A DNA stretch of 64,000 nucleotides from Mycolicibacter heraklionensis (GTDB taxonomy: Bacteria; Actinomycetota; Actinomycetes; Mycobacteriales; Mycobacteriaceae), in assembly GCF_019645815.1 (NCBI RefSeq), contig NZ_CP080997.1, positions 4,096,880 to 4,160,879 on the forward strand, in the 5' to 3' direction. Below, piece by piece: positions 1 through 8,067 of the stretch; within the stretch, counting starts at the first letter, position 1; each line of letters starts with the position of its first letter. Below the pieces are notes generated by a model. That model did no database searches and was not told the DNA's origin. It saw only the letters and a program-made list of their open reading frames with translations. Made by a program: the position numbers and the translations under genes.

Positions 1-47
1 ATCCCTTCGCCCAAGGCCGATTGGCTAGGGCATGGAGCGGTGCGGCG

Positions 48-125
48 TGCGGTATACGGGGTCAATCAACGCCACGGCCACGCCCGAGGGGGGCCAGACT
101 CTGCGGCGACCACGCGTATACCGCA
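48..125. repeat. 11-bp inverted repeat downstream of the IS110 transposase
   Basis: TGCGGTATACG at 48-58 is the exact reverse complement of CGTATACCGCA at 115-125, with 56 bases between. It lies just past the transposase stop codon. It may be a subterminal repeat, a terminator stem or part of a structured RNA; the sequence does not decide. Confidence 0.6.
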
Positions 126-135
126 CCCGGATTAC

Positions 136-1161
136 TCACGCTGCGTCCTTGGCCAATGCACGAATATGTTCGTCGCGCAGGCCGTAGTAGACCAGGGTGA
201 GCAGCTTGCGGGCCGCAGCGACCTTGGCGATATTGGTGCCACGTCGGGCGGCGATCCGGTCTTTGTCGGCGGCGATCTTGGCCGTGCACTGGTGCCGTTG
301 CACTGCCTCGATTGCGGCCCAGCGCACCAGCCTGGATCCCTGTTTGGTGATGTGCCCGCGATGCACCACGGTGTCGGACTCGTAGTGCCGCGGTGTCAGA
401 CCGGCCCAGGAACACAACTGCTGCGCCCGGGTGAAGCGGTGCACGTCGCCGATCTCGGCCACGAAGACCGCAGCCAGGACCGGTCCCACACCCGGCAATT
501 CTTGGATCGCCTGGTAGCCGCCGTGGTGGTGTAACTCTGCCGCGATGCGCTCGGACAGGGCGGTTTGCTCGGCATCGAGGATGTCGATCAGACGCAGCAG
601 CGAGGCGACCCGCTGGGCATACACACCCGACAGTGGGGTGCGTTCGAGGCGTTTGCGGGCCGTGGCGCCGAACAGGTCCGTCGCGACGATCAACACCCCG
701 GCCTTGGCCAAAACCGCATGCACCTGAGCTTTAAGCCCCGATCGCAGGGCCACCAGTTTGGCGCGGTAGCGGACCAATTCACGCAGTTCCCGTGTTGCCG
801 GCGGTGCGATCCAGGCCTGCGGCAGACGGTTCATCCGCAACAAGTCCGCCAGATCGGCGGCATCGCGCACGTCGTTCTTCACTCGCCGATAGCGGAATCC
901 TTTGACACCCAGCGGGTGCGCCAAATGGACACTGGCACCTGCGGCTTGCAGAACATCGACCGCCCAGTACCAGCCGTAGGTGGCTTCGAGCACCACCTCT
1001 GGATTGGGTCCAGCTCGCTCGATCTCCAACGCCAAGGCCACCGGATCGTTGGCGATGCGTACTGCCGCGAGCTGCTCCCCGGTATCGGTTTGACGGACGA
1101 CCACCGATCGCTGTCGGTGCAGGTCAATCCCGACGAACTGTTTTCCGGCATACTCACTCAT
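136..1161 (-). CDS. IS110-family DEDD transposase
   Basis: Transposase of 341 aa. The N-terminal RuvC-like DEDD domain shows the first acidic block near residues 12-20 (FVGIDLHRQ), the Glu in VVLEATYGWYW and the block KNDVRDAADLADLL. The C-terminal transposase_20 domain carries LPGVGPVLAAVFVAEIGD and the serine segment KQGSRLVRWAAIEA. These are the two halves expected of IS110 enzymes, and the length is normal. ATG at 1161 is preferred over an upstream TTG at 1176 because GGGGAGG lies six bases before it. The reading frame is intact. Whether the copy is mobile cannot be told from one copy. Confidence 0.93.
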   Translation of the reverse strand: MSEYAGKQFVGIDLHRQRSVVVRQTDTGEQLAAVRIANDPVALALEIERAGPNPEVVLEATYGWYWAVDVLQAAGASVHLAHPLGVKGFRYRRVKNDVRDAADLADLLRMNRLPQAWIAPPATRELRELVRYRAKLVALRSGLKAQVHAVLAKAGVLIVATDLFGATARKRLERTPLSGVYAQRVASLLRLIDILDAEQTALSERIAAELHHHGGYQAIQELPGVGPVLAAVFVAEIGDVHRFTRAQQLCSWAGLTPRHYESDTVVHRGHITKQGSRLVRWAAIEAVQRHQCTAKIAADKDRIAARRGTNIAKVAAARKLLTLVYYGLRDEHIRALAKDAA

Positions 1162-1262
1162 TAGGGGCCTCCCCAATCGTGATTGGTAGTGACACCCCCA
1201 GCATCCGCCGGGAACGTCACGAGGAGCGGAGGCCCCGCCCCTTCATCACATCAACGGGGCGG
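1162..1262 (-). ncRNA. Structured non-coding flank upstream of the transposase (candidate bridge-RNA region)
   Basis: About 100 bases between the transposase start and the next promoter hold several complementary arms. GGGGCCTCC (1164-1172) pairs with GGAGGCCCC (1228-1236). CCGCCCC (1235-1241) pairs with GGGGCGG (1256-1262). A small CCAATC/GATTGG hairpin lies around 1173-1186. IS110 elements of the IS621 type encode their bridge RNA in this position, but the space here is short and no guide loops could be tested. The structure is seen; the function is a guess. Confidence 0.25.
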
Positions 1263-1344
1263 ATATGCCGAATTTCATAATCTATAGGTGACCGCGCACT
1301 GTCGGTGCTGCATTCCTCGCGATCGAGCTGCGCTGTTGACGGCT

Positions 1345-1366
1345 GATTATGCGATTCATCATAATC
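1345..1366. promoter_or_regulatory. Probable operator of the adjacent TetR regulator
   Basis: GATTATG at 1345-1351 and CATAATC at 1360-1366 are exact reverse complements separated by eight bases, ending six bases before the TetR start codon. A third CATAATC half-site lies at 1276-1282. The position fits autorepression. Confidence 0.5.
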
Positions 1367-1371
1367 GGCCA

Positions 1372-1977
1372 ATGGCGCGCGACACCCGGCAGACGATGGT
1401 GCTGACCGCCGTGGCACTGCTGCGCGAACGCGGCGCCGACGGGATCACCCTGGACACCCTGGTCAGCCGCAGTGGGGCGCCCCGCGGCTCGATCTATCAC
1501 CACTTTCCGGGCGGTCGCGCCCAGATCCTCGACGAAGCCGTTCAACTGGGCGGCGACGCGATCGGCTCACTGATCACCGGCTCCGCGGCCGGCGGACCGA
1601 TCGCGGTGCTCGATCGCCTGACCGGCTTCTGGCGAAAGATGCTGACCGAGACCGGCTACACCGCCGGGTGCCCGGTGGTGTCGGCCGCGGTCAGCTCAGC
1701 GCCGGAGTCACCGCTGCTCCAACACGCCGAACGGATCTTCGCGGCCTGGAAGACGCGGCTGATCGACTGCTTCGTCACCGACGGGCTGGACGCCGACGCG
1801 GCGGGCCGGCTGGCGACCATGTGCATCGCCGCGATGCAGGGCGCGATCATCATGTGCCGCACCGAGGCGAGCCTGCAGCCGCTGGAGGATGTCGCCGGCG
1901 AACTGCGCGTGCTGGTGTCCGCCCGAACCCTGTTCTGCACTACCGCCGACCCGGCCGGTCGCCCCGGCAGCAACTGA
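1372..1977 (+). CDS. TetR/AcrR-family regulator, LmrA/YxaF-like
   Basis: Regulator of 201 aa. The N-terminal helix-turn-helix covers about residues 5-50, with GITLDTLVSRSGAPRGSIYHHF as recognition region. The C-terminal ligand domain has the GCPVV and PLLQHAERIFAAW pattern of the LmrA/YxaF subgroup. ATG at 1372 is preferred to the longer ORF from 1288 because the extra N-terminus is not TetR-like and would run through the operator palindrome at 1345-1366. It is followed after 12 bases by an SRPBCC gene and a coupled LLM gene, which it probably controls. The ligand is unknown. Confidence 0.88.
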   Translation: MARDTRQTMVLTAVALLRERGADGITLDTLVSRSGAPRGSIYHHFPGGRAQILDEAVQLGGDAIGSLITGSAAGGPIAVLDRLTGFWRKMLTETGYTAGCPVVSAAVSSAPESPLLQHAERIFAAWKTRLIDCFVTDGLDADAAGRLATMCIAAMQGAIIMCRTEASLQPLEDVAGELRVLVSARTLFCTTADPAGRPGSN

Positions 1978-1989
1978 GAGGAACCCGCC

Positions 1990-2493
1990 ATGGAGTGGAC
2001 CGGAGCCGTCTACGCCGACGCACCGACGGTGGAGGTCTCCACCTGGATCGACGCCCCGCCGGAACGCGTCTGGGAAGTGGCCAGCGACATCCACGCGGTC
2101 GCCGAGAGCAGTCAGGAACTTCAGCGCGTCGAATGGGCCGACGGTGACGGGCCGCGGCTGGGCGCACGGTTCACCGGATACAACCGGCACCCCGCCCTCG
2201 GGGAATGGTCCACGATCTCCGAGGTGGTCGAATTCGAACCGCTGACGGTGTTCGGTTGGGCGGTCAGCGATCCTGCCAATCCCACGTCCACGTGGCGGTT
2301 GAGCCTGGCCCCGGAGGGCACCGGCACCCGATTGACCCAATGGATGCGGCTGGGGCCCGCGCCGTCCGGCCTTTCACTGGCCATCGCCGCGATGCCGGAC
2401 AAGGAGCAGAAGATCGTGTTCGTCCGGCTGCGTGAATTCGAGGCGGGTATGACGGCCACACTCGAGCACCTCAAACAGCGCGCCGAGCACTGA
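1990..2493 (+). CDS. SRPBCC-family protein
   Basis: Protein of 167 aa with the START/Bet v1-like pattern: a first strand (EVSTWIDAPPERVWEVASDI), a central beta sheet (GEWSTISEVVEFEPLTVFGW) and a long C-terminal helix. Such proteins bind hydrophobic ligands and some act as cyclases or carriers; the role here is not known. GAGAGGA lies about 7 bases before the ATG. Its stop codon shares one base with the next start (TGATG at 2491-2495), so it is translated together with the LLM oxidoreductase. Confidence 0.88.
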   Translation: MEWTGAVYADAPTVEVSTWIDAPPERVWEVASDIHAVAESSQELQRVEWADGDGPRLGARFTGYNRHPALGEWSTISEVVEFEPLTVFGWAVSDPANPTSTWRLSLAPEGTGTRLTQWMRLGPAPSGLSLAIAAMPDKEQKIVFVRLREFEAGMTATLEHLKQRAEH

Positions 2494-3554
2494 TGCGCGC
2501 GGCCATCACGCTGGAAGCGGCCAGCGTCGGCAGCTGGGAACACCAGAAGTTGCTGGTCCGCGAGGCCGAGAAGATGGGCCTGGACGTCTGCTGGGTCGCC
2601 GAGGCATGGGGCGCGGACGCGGTCTCCGCCCTGGGCTACTACGCCGCGTGCACCGACCGAATGCTGCTGGGATCCGGGATCATCCAGCTGTCCACCCGGA
2701 CGCCGGTCGCCATCGCCCAAGCCGCCATCACGCTGTCCAACCTCTCCGGGGGCCGGTTCCTGCTCGGTCTGGGCGCCTCGGGCCCCCAGGTCATCGAGGG
2801 GCTGCACGGTCAGCCCTTCGCCCGGCCGCTCGGCCGGATGCGCGAGACCATCGACATCATCCGGCAGGCGAACGCCGGAGACCGAATCTCCTATAGCGGC
2901 AAGCACTTCCAGATCCCCCGCTCCGGCTCTGGTACCAAGCCCATGCGGTTGTCGATGCGCGCCGAACACCAGATCCCGCTGTACCTGGCCAGCCTGACCC
3001 CGGCGATGCTGACGCTGACCGGCGAAGTCGCCGACGGCTGGCTGGGCACCAGCTTCGTGCCCGAGGGCGCCGACACGGCCTACTTCACCCACCTCGACGA
3101 CGGTCTGGCCCGCTCCGGGCGCACCAGGGCGGACCTCGACATCTGCCAGGGCGCAGAGGTGTCGTTCGCCAGCGACGAGCAGCATCTGAAGGAGCTGATC
3201 GACAGCCGCAAGGCCGAGCTGGCCTTCAGCCTGGGCGGAATGGGTTCGGCCAGTACCAATTTCTACAACCAGGCCTACAGTCGCCAGGGCTGGTCCGAGG
3301 TCGCCGCTGCCGTCAAGGAACGCTGGCAGGCCGGCGACCGGGAGGGCGCCGCCGCGCTGATCACCGACGAGATGGTCCTGGCCACCACCCTGATCGGCAC
3401 CGCCTCGATGGTTCGGGACCGCCTGCAGGTCTGGTGCGACGCCGGCGTGGACACCGTGCGGGTCTACCCGGCCGGCGAGCGCCTCGAAGACCGGATTGCC
3501 ACGCTGGGCGCCGCGATCGAGCTGGTGCACTCGATCAACCGCACCGGGCGATAG
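2493..3554 (+). CDS. LLM-class (F420-dependent) oxidoreductase
   Basis: Protein of 353 aa with a luciferase-like TIM barrel. Markers are the N-terminal strand (AAITLEAASVGSWE), WVAEAWGADAVSALG, the conserved LGSGIIQLSTRTPV region, LSGGRFLLGLGASGPQVIEG and the C-terminal GTASMVRDRLQVWCDAGVDT. Mycobacterial members mostly use coenzyme F420 rather than FMN, so F420 is the likely cofactor. It is translationally coupled to the SRPBCC gene and ends this operon; the next gene runs in the opposite direction. The substrate is unknown. Confidence 0.9.
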   Translation: MRAAITLEAASVGSWEHQKLLVREAEKMGLDVCWVAEAWGADAVSALGYYAACTDRMLLGSGIIQLSTRTPVAIAQAAITLSNLSGGRFLLGLGASGPQVIEGLHGQPFARPLGRMRETIDIIRQANAGDRISYSGKHFQIPRSGSGTKPMRLSMRAEHQIPLYLASLTPAMLTLTGEVADGWLGTSFVPEGADTAYFTHLDDGLARSGRTRADLDICQGAEVSFASDEQHLKELIDSRKAELAFSLGGMGSASTNFYNQAYSRQGWSEVAAAVKERWQAGDREGAAALITDEMVLATTLIGTASMVRDRLQVWCDAGVDTVRVYPAGERLEDRIATLGAAIELVHSINRTGR

Positions 3555-3563
3555 CCCACCGCC

Positions 3564-5966
3564 CTATCCGGGTGCGTTGCCGATAACCCCGTCGGCCGCC
3601 AACGCGGCAATCTCGTCCTCGGTGAGGCCCAGCTCGCGAAGCAGTTCGTGATTGTGCTGGCCCAGCAGCGGCGCATGGCGGTTATGAATACGCCGCGGGC
3701 CCCGCGACATTCGGGCCGGCAACGTGCTGTGCGGCGCGGGGCCGTTGACCGGGTGATCGACCTGCTCGAAGAAATCCCGCTCGGCCAACTGCGGCAACTC
3801 GGTCTGGCGGTGCGGTTGCATCACCTTGGCGGCCGGTACGCCGGCCTCCCACAGTGCTTCGACGACGTCGTCGGCGCTGCGGGACGCGCACCAGCCGGAC
3901 AGCTGTTCGTCGATGAGGTCGTGGCGGGCGCGGCGTCCGGCGGCGTCTGAGAGCGCCGGATCAGCGGCCCAGGACGGGTCGCCCAGCGCGGCGCGCAGGC
4001 CCGTCCACTGCTCATCGGTGGCGACCGCAATCGCCACCCAGCAGTCCTCCCTGCCGAATTCGTCGATACCGGCGGTCTGGTAGAAATTCTGCGGGGCGGC
4101 GGCGGGTCCGCGGTTTCCGTCACGTTGTAGCAGCGCACCATTGGCGGAGTATTCGATCACCTGCTCGGCGGCGATGTTGAGTGCGGCGTCGATCATGGCC
4201 GCCTCCACCAGCACGCCCTCGCCGGTGCGGCGCCGGTGCTCCAGGGCCAGCAGCAGGCCCGTCAGCGCGTGCACACCGGCGTTCGGGTCGCCGATCGAGT
4301 ACGGCTCGTAGGGGTTGCGGTCGGGGTAGCCGGTCAGCCAGGCCAGCCCGGCAGCATCCTCGATGACGTAGGCGAACGCCGGGTTGTCCCGCCACGGACC
4401 GTCCAGACCGAAGCCGGGCATCCGAAGCATGATCACGTCGTTTCGCAGCGACTGCACGAATGCGAAGTCCAGGCCCAGGTTTTCGATGACGCGGGGGGTG
4501 AAGTTCTCGACGATGACGTCGCAGCCGGCGATCAGCCGATGCAGTACGTCGCGGCCGGCCGCGGTCTGGAAGTCCAGCGTCAGGCCCTTCTTGTTGGTAT
4601 TCAGCGCGGAGAAGATCGGGGACTTCTCCCACCACAACTCCTCGCTGACCGGTATTCCGGCGATCAGCCGGGTGCCGTCGGGATGCCGGGTCGACTCGAG
4701 GTGGATCACCTCGGCGCCGAGCATGGCCAGCAGGTGCGTGCACGAGGGTCCAGCCCAGAAGGTGGTCATGTCCAGCACACGTATACCGCTGAGCGGCAGT
4801 CCATCCCCGGCCGGTTGCGAGGCCGGGACGTCGCGCCGTACCGGCGGTGACCGCCGGTAGACGTCGGTGTGTTCGCCCAGGCGGGGCGCCGAAGTCGGCG
4901 GCTGCAACGCCACACCGCTCAGCCGATAGGGCGGGACAGGCTGGAGGAATCCGTCTCGGGGATTGCGGGTGAACACCTGGCGATGCCGGAAATGATCAAA
5001 CGTCGGTATGTTCTCGCCGTTGCCGACGGGCGAGTTGGGTATCCGGAACGCCGACGCCAGATCGCGGACATCGTCGACCTTGTGATTGCGGACCCACTCG
5101 TACAGTGCCGGAGCGTGCAGGTTCGCCTGCTCGGTGATCGACAGCGGCGAGTTCTCGTCGATCCACTCATCGTGACCCGACATTGCGCACAGGTCGAACC
5201 ACTGCTGCGCGGTGCCGCAGCCCAGGGCGACCAGGCCGTCGGCGGCCTCGGCCACGCCGGGCACCGTCGGCCTGCGTTCGGACCGCCAAGGGCGATCGAG
5301 GACCCGGAAGTAGGTGACGGGATAGTAAGTGAGGCCGAGGATCTGGACTTCCAGTGCGGACAGGTCGATCAGTTCGCCGGTGCCGTCGCGCATTGCGCGG
5401 ACCCGCGACGCCAACGTCATCGCCGCCGCGTAGGCCCCGGCGAGCCAGTCCCCGACCTGCCCGCCGATGTGTACCGGTGCGCGATCCTGCGACCCACGCC
5501 CAAGGCCGACCGCTCCCCCCGACCAGGCCTGCAGGGTGAACTCGGTGGCCGGGCGGTCGCACCACGGCCCGTCCAGCCCGAAGGGCGTGATGGCGGTGAC
5601 CACCAGATGCGGGTGACGCCGATGAATCTCGGCCGGCGCCAACGACGGGTGGCGACCGACGGCCCCGTCCGGCGACCACACCACCGCGTCGGCGGAGTCC
5701 AGCAACCGGTGTACGAACTCGATGTCGTCGACGTTGCCTGGGTCAGCGACGACACTGTGTTTGGAGCAGCCCAGAAAGCTGAACAGCGCCCCGCCGGCGT
5801 CGACGTCGACCCCCGCTCCCGAAGCCGACCAGCCCCGCAACGAATCACCTTCGGGCGGTTCGACGTTGATCACCGTCGCGCCGCCGTCGGCGAGCATCTT
5901 GGTGGCGTACGCACCGGCGATACCGTCGGACAGGTCGACGACGAGGTAGCCGTGCAGCGGTGCCAC
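3564..5966 (-). CDS. Tandem CaiB/BaiF CoA-transferase (two fused copies)
   Basis: At 800 aa this is twice the usual length of about 400 for a class III CoA-transferase. The N-terminal copy starts LVVDLSDGIAGAYATKMLAD and the second, near residue 395, starts IRVLDMTTFWAGPSCTHLLA. Each half has its own aspartate region (QVGDWLAGAYAAA and SIGDPNAGVHALTG), so both could be active. Class III enzymes are interlocked dimers, so the fusion may be a one-chain heterodimer. Start is GTG at 5966, four bases after the crotonase stop. It is the last gene of the minus-strand operon. Confidence 0.92.
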   Translation of the reverse strand: MAPLHGYLVVDLSDGIAGAYATKMLADGGATVINVEPPEGDSLRGWSASGAGVDVDAGGALFSFLGCSKHSVVADPGNVDDIEFVHRLLDSADAVVWSPDGAVGRHPSLAPAEIHRRHPHLVVTAITPFGLDGPWCDRPATEFTLQAWSGGAVGLGRGSQDRAPVHIGGQVGDWLAGAYAAAMTLASRVRAMRDGTGELIDLSALEVQILGLTYYPVTYFRVLDRPWRSERRPTVPGVAEAADGLVALGCGTAQQWFDLCAMSGHDEWIDENSPLSITEQANLHAPALYEWVRNHKVDDVRDLASAFRIPNSPVGNGENIPTFDHFRHRQVFTRNPRDGFLQPVPPYRLSGVALQPPTSAPRLGEHTDVYRRSPPVRRDVPASQPAGDGLPLSGIRVLDMTTFWAGPSCTHLLAMLGAEVIHLESTRHPDGTRLIAGIPVSEELWWEKSPIFSALNTNKKGLTLDFQTAAGRDVLHRLIAGCDVIVENFTPRVIENLGLDFAFVQSLRNDVIMLRMPGFGLDGPWRDNPAFAYVIEDAAGLAWLTGYPDRNPYEPYSIGDPNAGVHALTGLLLALEHRRRTGEGVLVEAAMIDAALNIAAEQVIEYSANGALLQRDGNRGPAAAPQNFYQTAGIDEFGREDCWVAIAVATDEQWTGLRAALGDPSWAADPALSDAAGRRARHDLIDEQLSGWCASRSADDVVEALWEAGVPAAKVMQPHRQTELPQLAERDFFEQVDHPVNGPAPHSTLPARMSRGPRRIHNRHAPLLGQHNHELLRELGLTEDEIAALAADGVIGNAPG

Positions 5967-5970
5967 GGCG

Positions 5971-6936
5971 TCAGGATTCCTTGTCGCGGCTGGACTTGCT
6001 CAGCCGGAAGTCCGGCGGGAACCTCGAGTCGTTGTCCTTGACGGCTCCGGACAGACCGGATTCGATGGCGTCGTCGAGCATCAGGTCGTCGGCGTCGGGC
6101 GCCACACCGGAGCCCATCGACTCGAAGAACGCCGACAGCAGACTGCCCATGTACTCGCCCTGATGCTGCTTGTACACCTCGAAGAACATCTTCTGCATGA
6201 ACACGGTGTCGACCGGGCGGTTACGTGCGCAGGCCAGTGCGTACTTGTCGACTTCGGCTTCGAGCTCCTCGCGCGGGACCACCTTGTTGAGGAAGTTGCA
6301 CTTCTCCATGTCGGCGGCGGTGAAAGGCCGGCCGGTGAAAACCATTTCGGAGAACTTGCGCAGCCCCATCATCTGCACCCAGGTCCACATCCGTGGTCCC
6401 CAACCGTAGTAGCGGAACGACGGGTGGCCGAACAGCGCGTCGTCGCTGGAGATCACCAGATCGGCGTCGGCGGCCTGATAGAAGTGCCAGCCGTAGCAGT
6501 AGCCCTTGGCTTCGACGATGCTGATCTTCTTGAGCTCCTGCAGCGGCCGGTTGCCGGCCTGCACGTTGGCGTACCAGGCGCTGATGGTGGCGCCGTTGCG
6601 AAAGGTGCCCTTGGGCGGATAGTTGACATCCATGCCTTCCAAACGCAGCTCGGCCAACCGCTTTTCCGGCTCGTCGACGCCTTCCATGAACTCGGGCAGG
6701 TCGGCACCGCTGCCCAGGTTGTCCCCGACGCCGCGGATCACCACCACTTTGACGTCGTTGTCCACGCTGGCCCCGCGCAGCAGATCCGCGTAGCGCAGCC
6801 GCGCCGATGACGTCGGAGCATTGAGATACTCGGGTCGGTCGAACGTGATGGTGGCGATCTTGGTGGCCGGGTCCTTGTGGTAGCGGATGATCTCCTCCGC
6901 GGACGGCCTCGCGGAAGACCCTGTCGTGTCGGACAT
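5971..6936 (-). CDS. Enoyl-CoA hydratase/isomerase (crotonase family)
   Basis: Protein of 321 aa with the crotonase fold. The oxyanion-hole region GDNLGSGADLPEFMEG and the second segment EAKGYCYGWHFYQAADADLV are clear. The stretch where hydratases usually carry the catalytic glutamate reads FGHPSFRYYGWGP, without an acidic residue, so it may not be a classical hydratase. AAAGGAG lies about nine bases before ATG 6936. It sits between the creatinase-fold genes and the tandem CoA-transferase, consistent with CoA-ester chemistry in one pathway. Confidence 0.88.
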   Translation of the reverse strand: MSDTTGSSARPSAEEIIRYHKDPATKIATITFDRPEYLNAPTSSARLRYADLLRGASVDNDVKVVVIRGVGDNLGSGADLPEFMEGVDEPEKRLAELRLEGMDVNYPPKGTFRNGATISAWYANVQAGNRPLQELKKISIVEAKGYCYGWHFYQAADADLVISSDDALFGHPSFRYYGWGPRMWTWVQMMGLRKFSEMVFTGRPFTAADMEKCNFLNKVVPREELEAEVDKYALACARNRPVDTVFMQKMFFEVYKQHQGEYMGSLLSAFFESMGSGVAPDADDLMLDDAIESGLSGAVKDNDSRFPPDFRLSKSSRDKES

Positions 6937-6951
6937 TCGCGGTCTGCTCCT

Positions 6952-8067
6952 TTAACTCGGACTGGTGGTCAAAACTTCGTGGCCGTCTTCGGTGATCAGT
7001 ACGGACTGGCGTCCGAATACCGAACCCACCCCGGGTTCGAACACGTAACCGGTGACGGCCAGCACCATGCCCGGCTCCAACCGTCCGGCAGCCGCGGTCT
7101 GCGGCAGGTGAGCCGATACCACCGGTGGGTCGAATCCCAGCCCCAGGCCGTGTGCCACGGGAACCGGCGGCAACGGCTCCCCGGCGGCGGCGTAGGCACT
7201 CAACAGCGCGCTGCCCGGCGCACCGGGACGGCAGGAACCGGACAGCTTCTCCCACAGCGCATCCCAGCGCCGGTAGAGAGCAGCGGTGTTACCGTCGGGC
7301 GGGCCGCCGACCGCGAAGGTGCGTCCCACCTCACCGAGGTAGCCACCGGCGAGCACAGCTGCCGAGATGGCAACGAGATTCCCGGCCCGAACTCTGCCGT
7401 CGCCGCTCGCACGCCGCCACGGGTGTTCCCGCGAGGTCACCCAGGCGACGTCTTGGTTGGCCGGGGTGCTGTCACCTCCCGCGGTCATCGCCTCCATCAG
7501 TACCCCGGTCAACGTCTGTTCGCTGACGCCGTCCTCCAATGCGCTCGCCGCCGCTGCCAGCGCCGAATCAGCGCCCGCGACCGCGGTCCGCAGCGCCGCG
7601 ACTTCCTCGGCGGTCTTGACGGACCGCGCGGCCCGCATGGCGGGTTCCCCGTCGACGAGTTCGGCTCGAGGGAAGGCCAGCGGGAGCAGTTGGGCGAACA
7701 GCGGTGACATCGCGTCGGTTCCCACCCGTCGCGCGGTCAGCGCCCCGTCGAGATGCGCCAGCGCGGCAATGATGTTCGTCGGATTCCACGAAACCTCGTT
7801 CAGGTGATCGTGCGGAATGTCCTCGGGTACGCCTTGTTCCGAAGAGCTCAGCAGGTGCACGGCACCGCTTGCGCGCACCAGTACGCAGTTGGGAGCAAAC
7901 GAACGGGTGCCCGCCATCCAGCGCTGCGGAGTGCCGGCGACGTAGCGGACGTTGGCCTGGCGCCCCAACACCAGCACGTCGAGGTCGTGGGCTTCCATCT
8001 GGGCCAGTGCGCGGTCCCGTCGCCCATAGTTCAGCGCCGGCGCGTCCAGCGCAATCTCAGTACGCAT
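6952..8067 (-). CDS. Creatinase/M24-fold protein, metal site lost
   Basis: Protein of 371 aa: a creatinase N-terminal domain (about 1-125, ANVRYVAGTPQRWM) followed by an M24 pita-bread domain (about 130-371). The five M24 metal ligands are largely gone. The first Asp segment reads NLVAISAAVLAGGYLGEVGRT, the Glu segment reads MVLAVTGYVFEPG, and the last Glu is absent (SVFGRQSVLI). Only the His in AHGLGLG stays. Creatinase itself is a metal-free member, so a hydrolase or lyase role not needing metal is possible. It overlaps the next M24-like gene by 11 bases. Confidence 0.85.
   Translation of the reverse strand: MRTEIALDAPALNYGRRDRALAQMEAHDLDVLVLGRQANVRYVAGTPQRWMAGTRSFAPNCVLVRASGAVHLLSSSEQGVPEDIPHDHLNEVSWNPTNIIAALAHLDGALTARRVGTDAMSPLFAQLLPLAFPRAELVDGEPAMRAARSVKTAEEVAALRTAVAGADSALAAAASALEDGVSEQTLTGVLMEAMTAGGDSTPANQDVAWVTSREHPWRRASGDGRVRAGNLVAISAAVLAGGYLGEVGRTFAVGGPPDGNTAALYRRWDALWEKLSGSCRPGAPGSALLSAYAAAGEPLPPVPVAHGLGLGFDPPVVSAHLPQTAAAGRLEPGMVLAVTGYVFEPGVGSVFGRQSVLITEDGHEVLTTSPS

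Larger units (their letters stand above)
48..1262 (-). mobile_element. IS110-family insertion sequence (ends not resolved)
   Basis: One transposase gene read leftwards, with short structured non-coding DNA on both sides. IS110 elements usually lack classical terminal inverted repeats and duplicate no target, so the ends cannot be fixed from one copy. The limits given are only the outermost structured sequence I can see: the inverted repeat at 48-125 and the hairpins up to 1262. The element may continue left of base 1. Family knowledge: some IS110 elements encode a bridge RNA in a non-coding flank that pairs with donor and target DNA. Confidence 0.6.

Noticed and set aside
2121..3530. Long minus-strand ORF of 469 codons
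   Set aside because: It lies antisense to the SRPBCC and LLM genes. Its protein is low in complexity and has no motif; high-GC shadow.
4869..6041. Long plus-strand ORF of 390 codons
   Set aside because: Antisense to the tandem CoA-transferase, whose motifs are continuous through the region.
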